Shown one piece after another: positions 1 to 11,010 of a stretch of 64,000 nt of DNA (position 1 is the first letter of the stretch; each line of letters starts with the position of its first letter). The notes below the pieces were generated by a model. That model was not told the DNA's origin and ran no database searches. It was given only the letters and a program-made list of their open reading frames with translations. This DNA comes from Athripsodes cinereus (lineage: Eukaryota; Arthropoda; Insecta; Trichoptera; Leptoceridae): NCBI GenBank assembly GCA_947579605.1, contig OX388319.1:15761447-15825446 (forward strand), read 5' to 3'. The position numbers and the translations under genes are program-made.

Positions 1-35
1 CCACATCCTTAGATACTTAAAACATCTTTTTTTAA

Positions 36-569
36 AGTATATCTGAACGTTTAATCAGCTATTACGGCAAAACGGATATTTGTCTTATTGGAGATTCCAA
101 TATCCCAACAATCCAATGGAAAAAAGACCCCGATGTTGATTCAATCTTTGTTCCGTATTCTTATTCGTGTCCTGTTGCGCAGTATTTGATAGAATCTATA
201 TCTTTTCTCAATATGTTTCAGTCTAACGGAGTTTATAACAGCAATCAAGTTATCTTGGATTTAGTTCTTTCAACTATTCCGTGTTCTGTTACCAGATGTG
301 ACTCTCCACTGGTTGGTAAGGATTCACACTATCCTTCACCGTTGATAGATTATGAGTTTGAAATTGCTGAGGATTTGTCTCAAAATATGATCCAGAAATT
401 AATATACTTTAAGTCAAACTTTTCGGAAATAAATTTTGAACTACAAAGTGTTGATCGGGTCAGTGTTTTGGGAAACGGACCGGTGAATAAGATGATTGAA
501 TCTTTTTATGGTTATGTTTTGCCAATAATTGAGAAGCATACACCTACATATGAAGAGGGTGTCACCTAA
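36..569 (+). pseudogene. APE endonuclease C-terminal part of the LINE
   Basis: The frame is open from 36 to the stop after 569. It reads DICLIGDSNIPTIQW at about 75-119, matching the GDFN.P..W motif of LINE apurinic-type endonucleases. It then reads LDLVLS (about 258) and PLVGKDSHYP (about 310-340), matching the terminal (S)DHHP motif that carries the catalytic His. The N-terminal part of the endonuclease is missing: stops lie at 18 and 33 and nothing recognisable precedes them. In the family this domain nicks target DNA for target-primed reverse transcription. The ATG at 186 is an internal Met, not a real start. Confidence 0.75.
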
Positions 570-638
570 TAATTTTCCCAAATGGTTCTCTAATAGAATT
601 CTGTTATTGTTTAAGAGAAGTCTAAGGCTTGGCGTAAG

Positions 639-1067
639 TTGAAGATGAACCGTAATGATTCTGACTACAATTTATTTTTTCAACTAAGAGCTCAGTTGAA
701 GTTGTCGCAGAATCACGATTATAGGTCTTTTATAAATAACACTGAGAAGTCACTTAAGGGCAATGTCAAGTCTTTCTTTTCATTAGTGAATTCCCTTAAA
801 GAATCTAGAGGCTATCCAAGGGTAATGGGTGACGGTGACCAGACTTCGAGCGATCCAGAGGGAATTGCAAACTTGTTTTCGACGTTTTTTGGTTCTGTAT
901 TTTCACTGAATAATTTGCATGATTCTAATACTAAAGAATTGGAAAATATTTTAACTAACTCATGTTTATCCATGGTTAATATCTTGAAATCTGATATTCA
1001 TAAACGTTTATTAGGTATAGATGAGACAAAAGGAGTTGGCCCTGATGGTCTAGCACCAATATATTAA
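639..1067 (+). pseudogene. LINE linker region between endonuclease and RT
   Basis: The 142-residue open stretch has the usual content of the endonuclease-RT linker in Jockey-like elements: a basic segment, FFSLVNSLKESRGYP, IANLFSTFFGSVF, and near its end DETKGVGPDGLAP, which matches the KSPGPDGIP motif just before RT motif 1. A frameshift around 1060 follows. The reading continues in another frame as ILKRCVSHL...LTFI up to the inserted fragment at 1117. Confidence 0.65.
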
Positions 1068-1116
1068 AGAGATGTGTAAGTCATTTAACCAAACCATTGT
1101 ATCTGACATTTATTAG

Positions 1117-1414
1117 AACACCTTGCTGCAGGAGGCAATCTAGACTATGGGACATGGAAAACCCTAAATCGACTGAGATCTGGTGTAGGAAACTGCCGCG
1201 ACAATAGAGAACGATTGGGCTTCCTACAGGACGAATCCGGAGCGTGTGACTGTGGTGCAGCACAGACTATGCCACGCTTGTTGGAGTGTCCATTGTGCCC
1301 TGTCACTTGCACTATGGAGGATATTTTTGACGCATCTCCACCTGCTGCGCGTTTTGCGCAGTACTGGAAATCAGTTTGATGGGTTTTTTCTCTGGGTTTC
1401 GACACGATAAATAA
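1117..1414 (+). mobile_element. Inserted 3' fragment of a second LINE, 5'-truncated
   Basis: The 298-bp fragment interrupts the Jockey-like element. It encodes, in a frame ending with TGA at 1377-1379, the C-terminal end of another insect LINE ORF2: TLNRLRSGVGNCRDNRERLG, then ACDCGAAQTMPRLLECPLCP (the Cys-rich zinc-knuckle-like tail) and FAQYWKSV. A short 3' UTR ends in CGATAAATAAA. The pentamer ATTAG occurs at 1112-1116 and again at 1415-1419, as expected for a target site duplication. Removing the insert plus one ATTAG rejoins the host frame exactly (TFIR then SLQEGCFP), so the boundaries are well supported. Confidence 0.85.
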
Positions 1415-1435
1415 ATTAGGAGTTTACAAGAAGGA

Positions 1436-2456
1436 TGCTTTCCATGCAAATGGAAGATGGCTAGTATTATTCCTTTGCATAAATCTGGCAGCAAATCGGA
1501 CGTTCGTAACTACAGACCAATTTTAATTCTATCACCTATTTCAAAAATATTTGAGGGTATGGTTCGTGAACAAATTACTTTTTTCCTGGAGCCGTATCTT
1601 CTTGTAGAGCAGCATGGATTCATGAGTGGAAGATCGACAGTAACAAATCTGATTTTTTTCTCAGCTATGGACAATCGTATACAGTTGGATGCCATTTATA
1701 TCGGCTTTCAAAAGGCATTTGATAAAGTAGAACATCGACTTTTTTCAACTAAGGTGGATTGACTCATATATTTCTGATAGATTGATGAGAGTTAAACTTA
1801 ACGGTTACTCATCTGGCAGTGTCAGTGTTACATCTGGTGTCCCTCAGGGGTCTTCTTTGGGTCCTTTACTTTTCACGATATTCATAAACAACATAAAAAA
1901 GTGCTTTGACCACTCAGAGCTTCTATTATTTGCGGACGATTTAAAAATATACTGTCAAATTCAATTATTGTTTGACTATGAAATGCTTAACGAGGACTTG
2001 GAAAGACTACACGAGTACTGTAAAAGAAATAACTTGCACTTGAATCTGGAGAAGTGTAATCTGATCTCTTTTACCAAAAATAGAAACAAAATTCGATAAA
2101 TTTACAATATCCATAATCATGATTTAAAAGAAGTAAATAAGATTAGAGATTTAGGTGTGGTGTTTGACTCTGAGCTTCACTTTGATGATCACGTGAACAA
2201 AATTATCGAAGAGAGCAATAAAATACTGGGATTTATTCTGAGATCTACAAAGTCATTTAGGTTATATGAATCGTATTTGTACTTGTACTTATCGTTGTTT
2301 CGCTCCAAGCTGCGGGACTGTTCCTCTGTATGGAATCCACATTTTAAAAAATATGTCGATCAAGTTGAGAGAACTCAGTCTAAATTCATTCGTTTGGTTA
2401 GGAAGAGATTGCATTATCCTGTATTTATTAAAGATTTGCCTAAATTGGAATTGTGA
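1436..2456 (+). pseudogene. Broken reverse transcriptase of the Jockey-like LINE
   Basis: Motifs run in order. WKMASIIPLHKSG and NYRPILILSPISKIFE lie at about 1451-1560, and QHGFMSGRSTVTNL at about 1610-1650. Motif A at about 1700 reads YIGFQKAFDKVEH, where Gly replaces the expected catalytic Asp. After a frame change at 1762-1782 and an apparent loss of roughly 20 codons, it reads SGVPQGSSLGPLLF (motif B) and LLLFADDLKIY (motif C, FADD present). LNLEKCNLISF and IRDLGVVFDSELHFDDHV follow after another frame change near 2099-2157, then a WNPHF...IQ-like thumb segment. The enzyme would copy element RNA at the nicked target. This copy cannot be active. Confidence 0.85.
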
Positions 2457-3080
2457 AGAGTTTTGCTGGATGCATGCAACCTGAGAAAAATATGCTTGTC
2501 CGAATACGATGTGCCTAATATTTTAGATAGGATTAACTTTAGAATGCTTCCTTTAACAAGATCTTGTTTTCCGTTCTACATTAAAAAAAAACAAAAACGA
2601 TTGCAGACTCAAGAAACCCTGTTTATAGAATTTTAAAGTGCCAATTACGTCAGGTTTGTGAGAAAGGAGAGTTGAGGGTAGAATAAGATGAAATAAATAT
2701 TAAAAAAAATGTATATGTTTGATAAAATGTGAAGTGTTTGGGATAGTATTAATTTTTAGACTGTTTTTTAAATTTTTGATTTTTCTTTTTTAAGAGTTTT
2801 TTTGTATTGTTATTGCATACATTAGTGAAGTGTGAATGTGTTTGTGCGAATGAATGTATTAGGTATGTGTGCGAAATTGGGTGAGCAGCGATTTGTAATA
2901 GGAATGGGTGATTGGATGTATTGTGAATTAATACCTATATTATGTGTAAGATTTTCTATAATTGTTTTGTGTGTTATTGCTGAAGTATGCACTGTTTCGA
3001 TGTAAGACTATTGGAATGTTTTTGTCGCTTACATGTTTATATTTATATGTCTTTCATCTGTTGTGTACCATGTAAATGAA
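2457..3080 (+). other. LINE C-terminal tail remnant and 3' UTR
   Basis: Up to about 2640 the plus strand still reads ILDRINFRMLPLTRSCFPFY in broken frames, typical of the last part of Jockey-like ORF2. From about 2650 the sequence is non-coding and T/G-rich. Blocks around 2790-2870 and 2965-3075 are found again, diverged, on the minus strand at 10780-11010, so this is the family's 3' UTR. An AATAAA-like A-rich tail is expected at about 3075-3090 but is not crisp. Confidence 0.6.
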
Positions 3081-3179
3081 GAAACAAATCAGTAATTCGG
3101 TGAAAGTACCGGATACTTACCCGGTACATTGTGGAAAAAGGTACTGCAAGAAAATATTCTTTAAGAAAACCGAGGAGTT

Positions 3180-3305
3180 TTGGAATATTTCAAATTCCTA
3201 TACCATTTTCAAGTCAATATTCGCATTCGCATTCGCGAATGTCGGCATGAAATATTCGCATTCGCATTCGCGAATATCCAAAATCAGACATTCGTTACAT
3301 CACTA
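3180..3305 (-). mobile_element. Possible hAT-type terminal region with subterminal repeats
   Basis: Read on the minus strand from 3305, the sequence begins TAGTGATGTAACGAATGTC, which has the style of hAT terminal inverted repeats. Inside are two identical 25-bp direct repeats, at 3216-3240 and 3251-3275, built from ATTCGC units, as expected of transposase-binding subterminal repeats. The 8 bp after the putative end are GTAGGTAT. I could not find the other terminus or a matching duplication, so this may be a solo end. Confidence 0.4.
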
Positions 3306-4879
3306 GTAGGTATACACGACGAGTGATCGATGATATATCAATAATCGATTGAAGCAGTAAATGAGATCTTGATAAATTAATTACTCTCATGAGATCGTAA
3401 TATACCTACTTACTTATGCACAACCCGATCAATCGGTAATTATTATTAAAGCGACGGATATGTGGCGTTAACGTTAGCGAGTTATACTTATGAAAATATA
3501 ATAGTCATGCCAATTATATTATTGTTAATTTTCAAATAATGGATGTGCAAATAATTTATGTAGGTAGGTAACTTATTTCTTTCCATAAAAAATATTTAGA
3601 TAATAATAATAATAATAATAAATATATTTATTTCAAAAGTAGGTACACAATACAATATTATTTTCAATAAACAATGAAAAACAATCACAATAATATTACA
3701 ACTATAAGATGACCGGGTAAATATGAATGCATTTCACGGAAATCTTATGACAATATCCGTGCAATTATTTTCAATAGGTAGGTACACGTAAACATTTTTT
3801 AAATATTTATTTCGCCTATTAAAACGTCTATCTACATTGCTATCCGATAGAACAAATAATTTATTGATGTTCCATTACGGTAAAAATATGCAACTTTGTA
3901 TATTTTATAATAAATACCTTTAACATTACAACAAGAAATATGATAATAAGAATTGCGTGACATATCTGTTATACCCACACAACAATAATATTGTGCAGGA
4001 AAAAACTGAAATATAATGTATAAATATAATATTAATAATTATCATCGATGCAAAGTGTGTAAATAAATTAACAATTATTATTAATTGAAATAATCTGCTC
4101 ATGAATTTTTAATTTATTCTAATCATCATCGGTGTGATATTATATAAATAATAATAATAATCATGAAATATAATATTCACTAATAATAATAATAATTATA
4201 ATAACAACGTACAAAGTGTAGGAGATGTAAGTATATGAATATAATATTGTATAATATAAAATGTTGTATACACATTAGGTATGTATAATATAATAATTAT
4301 AATGGTAATGCGGCTTAATTATACATGATCGGTGTTGAATGACGGTCATGTTAATTAACTTGTAAATAAATGTACAAATTAACATAATTAAATAAATAAT
4401 AACAGATGATGAATAAATACATCAATTATTATTATTACATAATATAACATTACCTTACTAATACTACTATGACTATTACTACTACTACTACTATTGCCTT
4501 CATTATACAAAATTAATATTATTATTATACGATAAACTAGAACCCACACTCGGTGCGGCTTGACACTTTTTTTCAAATTCAAATCATCTTAGATTAATTG
4601 ATAAGCGAACTCATCTATAAAAAATGTAGATGTGCAGAACAGTAAAATATAATTACTCTAGTCTACACAAAGCTCAGAAATTGCAAGCAATTGAAATAGA
4701 AGAATCGTGAAAAAAAGGAAACGTTAAAAGTTTAACTTCACTTTGAATCGACTCAAACGGTGAAGGAAACTTTTGAAAAATCTATTCTGTTTTGGAAAAA
4801 CAATTAGCAGTTTTGTATAACTGAGATACCTATCTGTTTTTAAAAATTCAATGAAGTTGTGAGTGAAGATGAAAAGACC
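3306..4879. other. AT-rich non-coding stretch with microsatellites
   Basis: No gene was recognised. It contains (AAT)n at 3601-3620. On the minus strand that repeat follows a GAAATAAATATATTTATT stretch that looks like a retroelement 3' tail. It also contains an ACT-rich microsatellite at about 4472-4493 and many TAATAA tracts. Confidence 0.7.
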
Positions 4880-5062
4880 GTCGTGCATCCCATCACGGCA
4901 TTTCCCACAAGTAGCTGAGTAAGCCATTCTGAATGCGAGGCGTACCTCATCGCTGAATTGAATATGTAAAATGTCTTGATAAGCATGTTTTATGAATACC
5001 TGCATTTAACTCAAAAACTTACTGAAGAGTGGGAGACTTATTCTTTGCCGGGGACTCCACGG
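4880..5062 (-). mobile_element. Old SINE copy (TAG-tailed family), internally deleted
   Basis: Read on the minus strand it begins CCGTGGAGTCCCCGGCAAAG and contains GTCTCCCACTCTTC, TTCAGCGATGAGGT and ACTTGTGGGAAATGCCGTGATGG, in the same order as the young copies at 18648 and 20813. About 40 bases before the tail (the GGCACGAAGAGG to CATGCAG part) are missing. No target duplication was found. It is an old, diverged copy that helps define the 5' end of the family. Confidence 0.8.
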
Positions 5063-5396
5063 ATTTATAGAAACTATAAAATTCAAATCGAGATTCAAGG
5101 AAGATAGCAATAAAACTAATATTAACAACTAGGTACACACTACTATCACTTTACGTTAGTCTGACGATGACAATGGAATCTCCTGAAAGCCAGCTCGCAA
5201 TTAATAAAATCACTGTGGAAGTATCTACTAAATATAAGCGTTTTATTTTTATCAATTTAATATGAACCTCTACCAAATACCGTCGGTCGACAACATCAAC
5301 CACAACTATACATGTCTAAAATTATATTTGAAAACGAATTAGTATGAAAATCAAATGCTAAATTGCAATACGCGAGTTGTTAATCATGGATTTAAT
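5063..5396. other. Non-coding AT-rich stretch
   Basis: Unique sequence between the SINE and the start of the duplicated block. No coding or repeat signal was recognised. Confidence 0.6.
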
Positions 5397-6486
5397 AATA
5401 TTATTATCGTTGGGAATTTTAATTAATTATTCAATCTGATAATATAAAATTCGACTCACGGTAAATAATAATTTTTTACGAGGATGGTGAAAAATAATCC
5501 CCGCAATACTAAATTGACGCTATTCAACAGCAATTAAAAAGCTTTTACTGAATTATAAAACAGTTTTATTATTGGCAGTCAGCAACCTGATATTATGTAT
5601 CAATTAGGTATCTATCAACATATACATACATAGACGCTCTTATCTTACAATTATATTGCTTACAGGAATATTGATAATTTGGCTTAGATGAAATATAAAA
5701 ACGCACTCTACTATTAGTTCTACATTTCATAAAAATGGTTATAGTATTAATGCATTCTAGAACCCGTGTAGATTTGCAAAAAACAGAAAAGGTTAATGTG
5801 ATCTATCTTTCTTGTACTAAGATAATTTTATTGTTCTGAAAATGTGTAAATCAAATTCATTCCATTACCTACATAGGTATAGCTTTCCAAAAAGTGAGAT
5901 CGGTAGTAAACTACCATTAAGGGATGTAACAATACACGTCATTACAGTATAATGTCTTTTATGTGTTTATATTCGTATGCTTAGTAACAAAAAGGCGTAT
6001 CTAGTAAAACATGTTTTTTTTTTCAGAATTAATGAAAACAATTTTATCTACGCTACAGAAATCTTCAACTAGCTTCTAGTGACCTTGTGTTTTTTTATTA
6101 ATAAAATAGGAACAAATTGTTAATACGCCAGCATTTATTTTCAGAACCCCGTATTCAAAACACTCAGTACCATTTTATAGCAAAAAAAACGTCAATTTAG
6201 TAAATACGCCCTTCTGTTACTAAGAATATGAATTATATTTCAAGATTTATCGTTTCTATAGGTAGATACACAAATACACAATCGGTAATTTGATATGAAG
6301 TTTAAAAAGAAATAGGTATGTACTTATATTAAGAACTATGTAAGGTCTTATAGTACACATATAACATCTCTAAACGCAATATATTACAGAGGAGTGTACA
6401 TAAATATATCTTAATAGATTGACTATCTGATGTTGATTATTGTATGGATCTACGTGCAATACAACACAACATTACGAAATGAACAC
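5397..6486 (+). repeat. Duplicated block X, first copy (1,090 bp)
   Basis: This block recurs at 8409-9498 in the same orientation with a constant offset of 3012, so without indels. The one difference I found is at 6473 (T) versus 9485 (A). It has no recognisable gene and looks like ordinary AT-rich flank. It is the left part of a tandemly duplicated unit that also contains the LINE at 7424-8396. Confidence 0.95.
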
Positions 6487-7423
6487 AGTGTGCCTACACA
6501 ACGATAATCGTACAATGCTGCAATGTACCTACTCAGTACTCGGTACATTATATGCAGAGTTGTATTACAATATTGCATATTGCTTGTGCGCATTATAATT
6601 TAATAACAAACTATCATTATTGCATTCGTGGCCCAACATTGGATGATATGATGTCGGCATTACTGATTTGATGGATAATGTTAGCATTATGCGTTACTGG
6701 TACAAATAATAATTATTATGGTAGATCACAAATATCAACAATGGATCATAGAGGTGCATCACAAAGAATAAAACTTTGTGTAAAATTTATCAGCAGTGTG
6801 TATGACGAAGACTATATGTTCTTATTTTTTCGCAAATTATGAACCTAACCTCTGATTGTTGAATCATTCGATTGCTTATACCAATACACAATAAAATAGA
6901 ATAGATGATCTGATTGGCGATTGTGTTATGCATTAGTATTAATAAGTACAATGTATTTATATACTATTTTCAAAATGTTACTTATCGCGGTAAACAATAA
7001 AAATAAAATTTGCATCCTTCATTAAAAAGTATCTTTCTAACATCGAAAAAGAAAAGAAAATGACGTATGAACATTAAACTACTCAAAGAACAGAGTGTAA
7101 TAAATTTTGTGGAACATTAAGTTTTTTTTACATCGTATAAGAGGGAACAATGTGACGACATTAAGCATACCTATAGGTATCTTATAATGCTGATATACAT
7201 GAGTTTAGTAACTGTATGGTAAATATAATTTGGTTATTAATTAAGAGTAGGCAGTAGAAGGAGGTATTTGAGAATGATTACTCTGCTGTGTGTAATGACA
7301 TGGTGTCTAATTATTGCGGTCACGATATTATCTGACATCATTACTGGTGTTGCAGGAAGGCTTATTGGATATAATACTCCAATCAAGATTGTCAAATTAG
7401 TAGTAACACAACATATTATATAT
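6487..7423. other. Non-coding stretch, lost from the second duplicate
   Basis: AT-rich sequence with no recognised gene. It lies between block X and the LINE in the first duplicate and is absent from the second, where block X joins directly to LINE sequence at 9498. Confidence 0.7.
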
Positions 7424-8396
7424 AATATACATACATACATACATACATACATACCATCACGCCGCTTCCCTCGCGGGGTAGGCAGAAAGGATCGAGCGCC
7501 ACTTCCTTCTATCCTTGCATACATCTTTCGCTTCCGTCACTGTCATACAATTCCTCATGCATGCTCTCCTGTTCAATGTGCTCAACACGTGACCGTCCTG
7601 TAGGATTTGATTTAAATGATCTTGCCATTTAATCCTCGGACGTCCGCGTCTCCGAGCACCATTCCTCTCAGCCAAATATATCTTCTTAGTCATTCTGTCC
7701 TCATTCATTCTTTCCACGTGCCCAAACCATCTTAACTTATTTACATTCATCTTTGTTATTACACCAACTTTCATTCCACATTCCTTTCGTATATCACTGT
7801 TACGCACACGATCTCTCAGACTCTTGCCACACATCCTTCTCAACGATCTCATTTCCACTGCATTTATGCCACTTTCATCCTTTTTTAACCATGTCCACGT
7901 CTCACTTGCATACATAAGTGTTGGCACTAAGATAGCAGAGTGCACCAACCTTTTAGCTGTGGTGGATATGTTTCTATTTGCAATTATTGGTCGGATTACA
8001 CCATTTACCTTATTGCCAGCAACTTTTCTCCTTTCAATATCGCTTTCACACTTCCCATCTCTCGTGAACAAACTACCTAAGTACACACATTCGTCAACTT
8101 GCTCTAACACTTCGTTGTCAATCATTACCTGGCATACTGTTCTCTCACTTCCTCTTTCAAACACCATGATTTTTGTCTTTTTTGCATTCATTCTCAATCC
8201 ATTAATCGCACAATTTTCATAAACACACGTCATCATTCGCTGTAGATCACTTTCACTTTCAGCCATCAATACCAAATCATCGGCAAACATTAACGCTCTT
8301 ACATTCATCCCATTCATATCAACACCTACATTCAGTTCTTTCAATGGACGAATACAATGATCAATGTATAGGTTAAAAAGCCATGGCGACATCACG
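7424..8396 (-). mobile_element. LINE 3' half, first duplicate (RTE-like?), with ATGT-repeat tail
   Basis: Minus-strand retroelement. The 312-residue frame (8395 down to 7457) reads MSPWLFNLYID (end of RT motif B), MFADDLVLM (motif C) and NAKKTKIMVF. It continues with VDECVYLGSLFTRDGKCESDIERR, then LRWFGHVERM and RRRGRPRIKW, and ends SILSAYPAREAA with TGA. The stop sits inside GCGTGATGGTATG, directly followed by (ATGT)n at 7424-7454, so there is almost no 3' UTR. The copy is cut at 8396 by the duplication junction. The clade is uncertain. The short-repeat tail and C-terminal HVERM...GRP pattern suggest an RTE-like group. Confidence 0.85.
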
Positions 8397-8408
8397 TATT
8401 AATACATC
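8397..8408. other. Duplication junction with 12-bp filler
   Basis: The 12 bases TATTAATACATC separate the truncated LINE (ending 8396) from the start of the second copy of block X (8409). They match neither parental flank, so they look like filler added at a break-repair junction. Confidence 0.75.
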
Positions 8409-9498
8409 AATATTATTATCGTTGGGAATTTTAATTAATTATTCAATCTGATAATATAAAATTCGACTCACGGTAAATAATAATTTTTTACGAGGATGGT
8501 GAAAAATAATCCCCGCAATACTAAATTGACGCTATTCAACAGCAATTAAAAAGCTTTTACTGAATTATAAAACAGTTTTATTATTGGCAGTCAGCAACCT
8601 GATATTATGTATCAATTAGGTATCTATCAACATATACATACATAGACGCTCTTATCTTACAATTATATTGCTTACAGGAATATTGATAATTTGGCTTAGA
8701 TGAAATATAAAAACGCACTCTACTATTAGTTCTACATTTCATAAAAATGGTTATAGTATTAATGCATTCTAGAACCCGTGTAGATTTGCAAAAAACAGAA
8801 AAGGTTAATGTGATCTATCTTTCTTGTACTAAGATAATTTTATTGTTCTGAAAATGTGTAAATCAAATTCATTCCATTACCTACATAGGTATAGCTTTCC
8901 AAAAAGTGAGATCGGTAGTAAACTACCATTAAGGGATGTAACAATACACGTCATTACAGTATAATGTCTTTTATGTGTTTATATTCGTATGCTTAGTAAC
9001 AAAAAGGCGTATCTAGTAAAACATGTTTTTTTTTTCAGAATTAATGAAAACAATTTTATCTACGCTACAGAAATCTTCAACTAGCTTCTAGTGACCTTGT
9101 GTTTTTTTATTAATAAAATAGGAACAAATTGTTAATACGCCAGCATTTATTTTCAGAACCCCGTATTCAAAACACTCAGTACCATTTTATAGCAAAAAAA
9201 ACGTCAATTTAGTAAATACGCCCTTCTGTTACTAAGAATATGAATTATATTTCAAGATTTATCGTTTCTATAGGTAGATACACAAATACACAATCGGTAA
9301 TTTGATATGAAGTTTAAAAAGAAATAGGTATGTACTTATATTAAGAACTATGTAAGGTCTTATAGTACACATATAACATCTCTAAACGCAATATATTACA
9401 GAGGAGTGTACATAAATATATCTTAATAGATTGACTATCTGATGTTGATTATTGTATGGATCTACGTGCAATACAACACAACATAACGAAATGAACAC
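8409..9498 (+). repeat. Duplicated block X, second copy
   Basis: Nearly perfect copy of 5397-6486. At its right end it joins LINE sequence (the homologue of 7815) with a single shared C. The unique segment and the LINE 3' end found in the first duplicate are missing, which indicates a 1,328-bp deletion (equivalent to 6487-7814). Confidence 0.95.
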
Positions 9499-10410
9499 TC
9501 AGACTCTTGCCACACATCCTTCTCAACGATCTCATTTCCACTGCATTTATGCCACTTTCATCCTTTTTTAACCATGTCCACGTCTCACTTGCATACATAA
9601 GTGTTGGCACTAAGATAGCAGAGTGCACCAACCTTTTAGCTGTGGTGGATATGTTTCTATTTGCAATTATTGGTCGGATTACACCATTTACCTTATTGCC
9701 AGCAACTTTTCTCCTTTCAATATCGCTTTCACACTTCCCATCTCTCGTGAACAAACTACCTAAGTACACACATTCGTCAACTTGCTCTAACACTTCGTTG
9801 TCAATCATTACCTGGCATACTGTTCTCTCACTTCCTCTTTCAAACACCATGATTTTTGTCTTTTTTGCATTCATTCTCAATCCATTAATCGCACAATTTT
9901 CATAAACACACGTCATCATTCGCTGTAGATCACTTTCACTTTCAGCCATCAATACCAAATCATCGGCAAACATTAACGCTCTTACATTCATCCCATTCAT
10001 ATCAACACCTACATTCAGTTCTTTCAATGGACGAATACAATGATCAATGTATAGGTTAAAAAGCCATGGCGACATCACGCACCCTTGTTTTACTCCTTTT
10101 GTCAATGTGAACCATTCCGACAGGTTATTGTTCACTCTAACACACGCAGAACTTCCTGTATATAGGGATGCAATGGCGCGAATTAGCCGACTACCCACCC
10201 CACACATTGATAGTACTTGCCACATTTTCTCACGATCTACTCTATCATAAGCCTTTTCTAGATCAACAAACGCGCAGAAAAGCTTCTGGTGTTTCTCCAG
10301 GAGCTTCTCTGTCACCATTCGCAAGGAGAAGATCTGGTCCACACACCCTCTACCACTCTGAAAGGCACCTTGCACATCCCATACATTCGTCTCAGTCACT
10401 TTTCGAACTA
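9498..10410 (-). mobile_element. LINE central part, second duplicate
   Basis: Bases 9498-10079 match 7815-8396 at a constant offset of 1683, and the encoded 132-residue antisense reading is identical. The element then continues 5'-ward to about 10410. The minus-strand frame starting at 10453 contains QGAFQSGRGCVDQIF, motif A FVDLEKAYDRV (residues 62-72), motif B GVKQGCVMSPWLF (120-132) and motif C FADD (162-165). All catalytic Asp residues are present. The last 16 residues of the frame are read from block X, so the ORF is a chimera made by the deletion. The endonuclease domain is absent (5' truncation near 10410). Confidence 0.85.
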
Positions 10411-10779
10411 TATATGCAAATATTATAATCATCAGGATTACATATGTAGGCATGTATTGTAGTAGTAATTAATACAAGCACAAGTACACAAATCCTGAGA
10501 TTAATTTGATAACATCAACATACACGTCTCTCTATGAAATATCTCATAAGCTGAGTAGGTAGATTCAGCACAAAATAGATGGATAAATAAATATATTATG
10601 AGGGAAACGTTTTCATTAACTATCACAACAATGTACCCACTACAATGTCATCTTTACTCCGAAAGAGTTAAGAAATCGATGTACATTCATGATTTCCTGC
10701 ATTTTGGGATACACAGCTTAAGTAAAGAGACAATTAGCTAATTAGATTAAATACATTAAATAAAATATTGCAGACCTCT
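10411..10779. other. Non-coding AT-rich stretch
   Basis: Unique-looking sequence between the LINE 5' break and the next repeat. No coding signal was recognised. Confidence 0.6.
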
Positions 10780-11010
10780 TGGTAGTTTATTTACTTATTT
10801 AAATCAGTATGGTCCACAACATACGAAAGACATATAAAATACAAATATAGTAAATAAATAAATAAATAATAATAATAATGTTCCAACAGTCTAATATGCA
10901 AACAAACACACAAATCACAATCTCACAGAGATTATACTTACAACCCATTTATACTAATACATTCACACATTCACACTTGTAAATATGTAATTGTTAAACA
11001 AAAACAAATG
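10780..11010 (-). mobile_element. Solo 3' end of the Jockey-like LINE family
   Basis: On the minus strand this contains TATGTCTTTCGTATGTTGTGGACCA, split here as TATGTCTTTC and GTTGTGGACCA, matching TATGTCTTTC and GTTGTGTACCA at about 3047-3072. It also matches the TGTGAATGTGT...GAATGTATTAG block near 2830-2865 and the TTGTGTGTT...AGACTNTTGGAA block near 2968-3017. It is therefore a heavily 5'-truncated relative of the element at 36-3080. An AATA/AAT microsatellite (about 10851-10880) has expanded inside it. The short open frame at 11008-11193 is not considered a gene. Confidence 0.7.

Larger units (their letters stand above)
36..3080 (+). mobile_element. Degraded Jockey-like non-LTR retrotransposon, 5'-truncated
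   Basis: This is a broken copy of a non-LTR retrotransposon. Pieces of one polyprotein occur in order: the end of an APE-type endonuclease (36-569), a linker (639-1067), the reverse transcriptase in two frames (about 1436-1762 and 1770-2099), a thumb-like region (2157-2456) and a C-terminal tail to about 2640. The rest, to about 3080, is a 3' UTR. Part of that UTR recurs on the minus strand at 10780-11010, which supports the 3' boundary. The copy is dead: it has frameshifts, an internal deletion near 1762, a replaced catalytic residue and a 298-bp foreign insertion at 1117-1414. The clade (Jockey or a close CR1-group relative) is judged from motif style only. Confidence 0.85.

Noticed and set aside
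7824..8222. 132-codon plus-strand open frame, also at 9507-9905
   Set aside because: It is the antisense shadow of the minus-strand LINE ORF. Its identity at both places only reflects the duplication.
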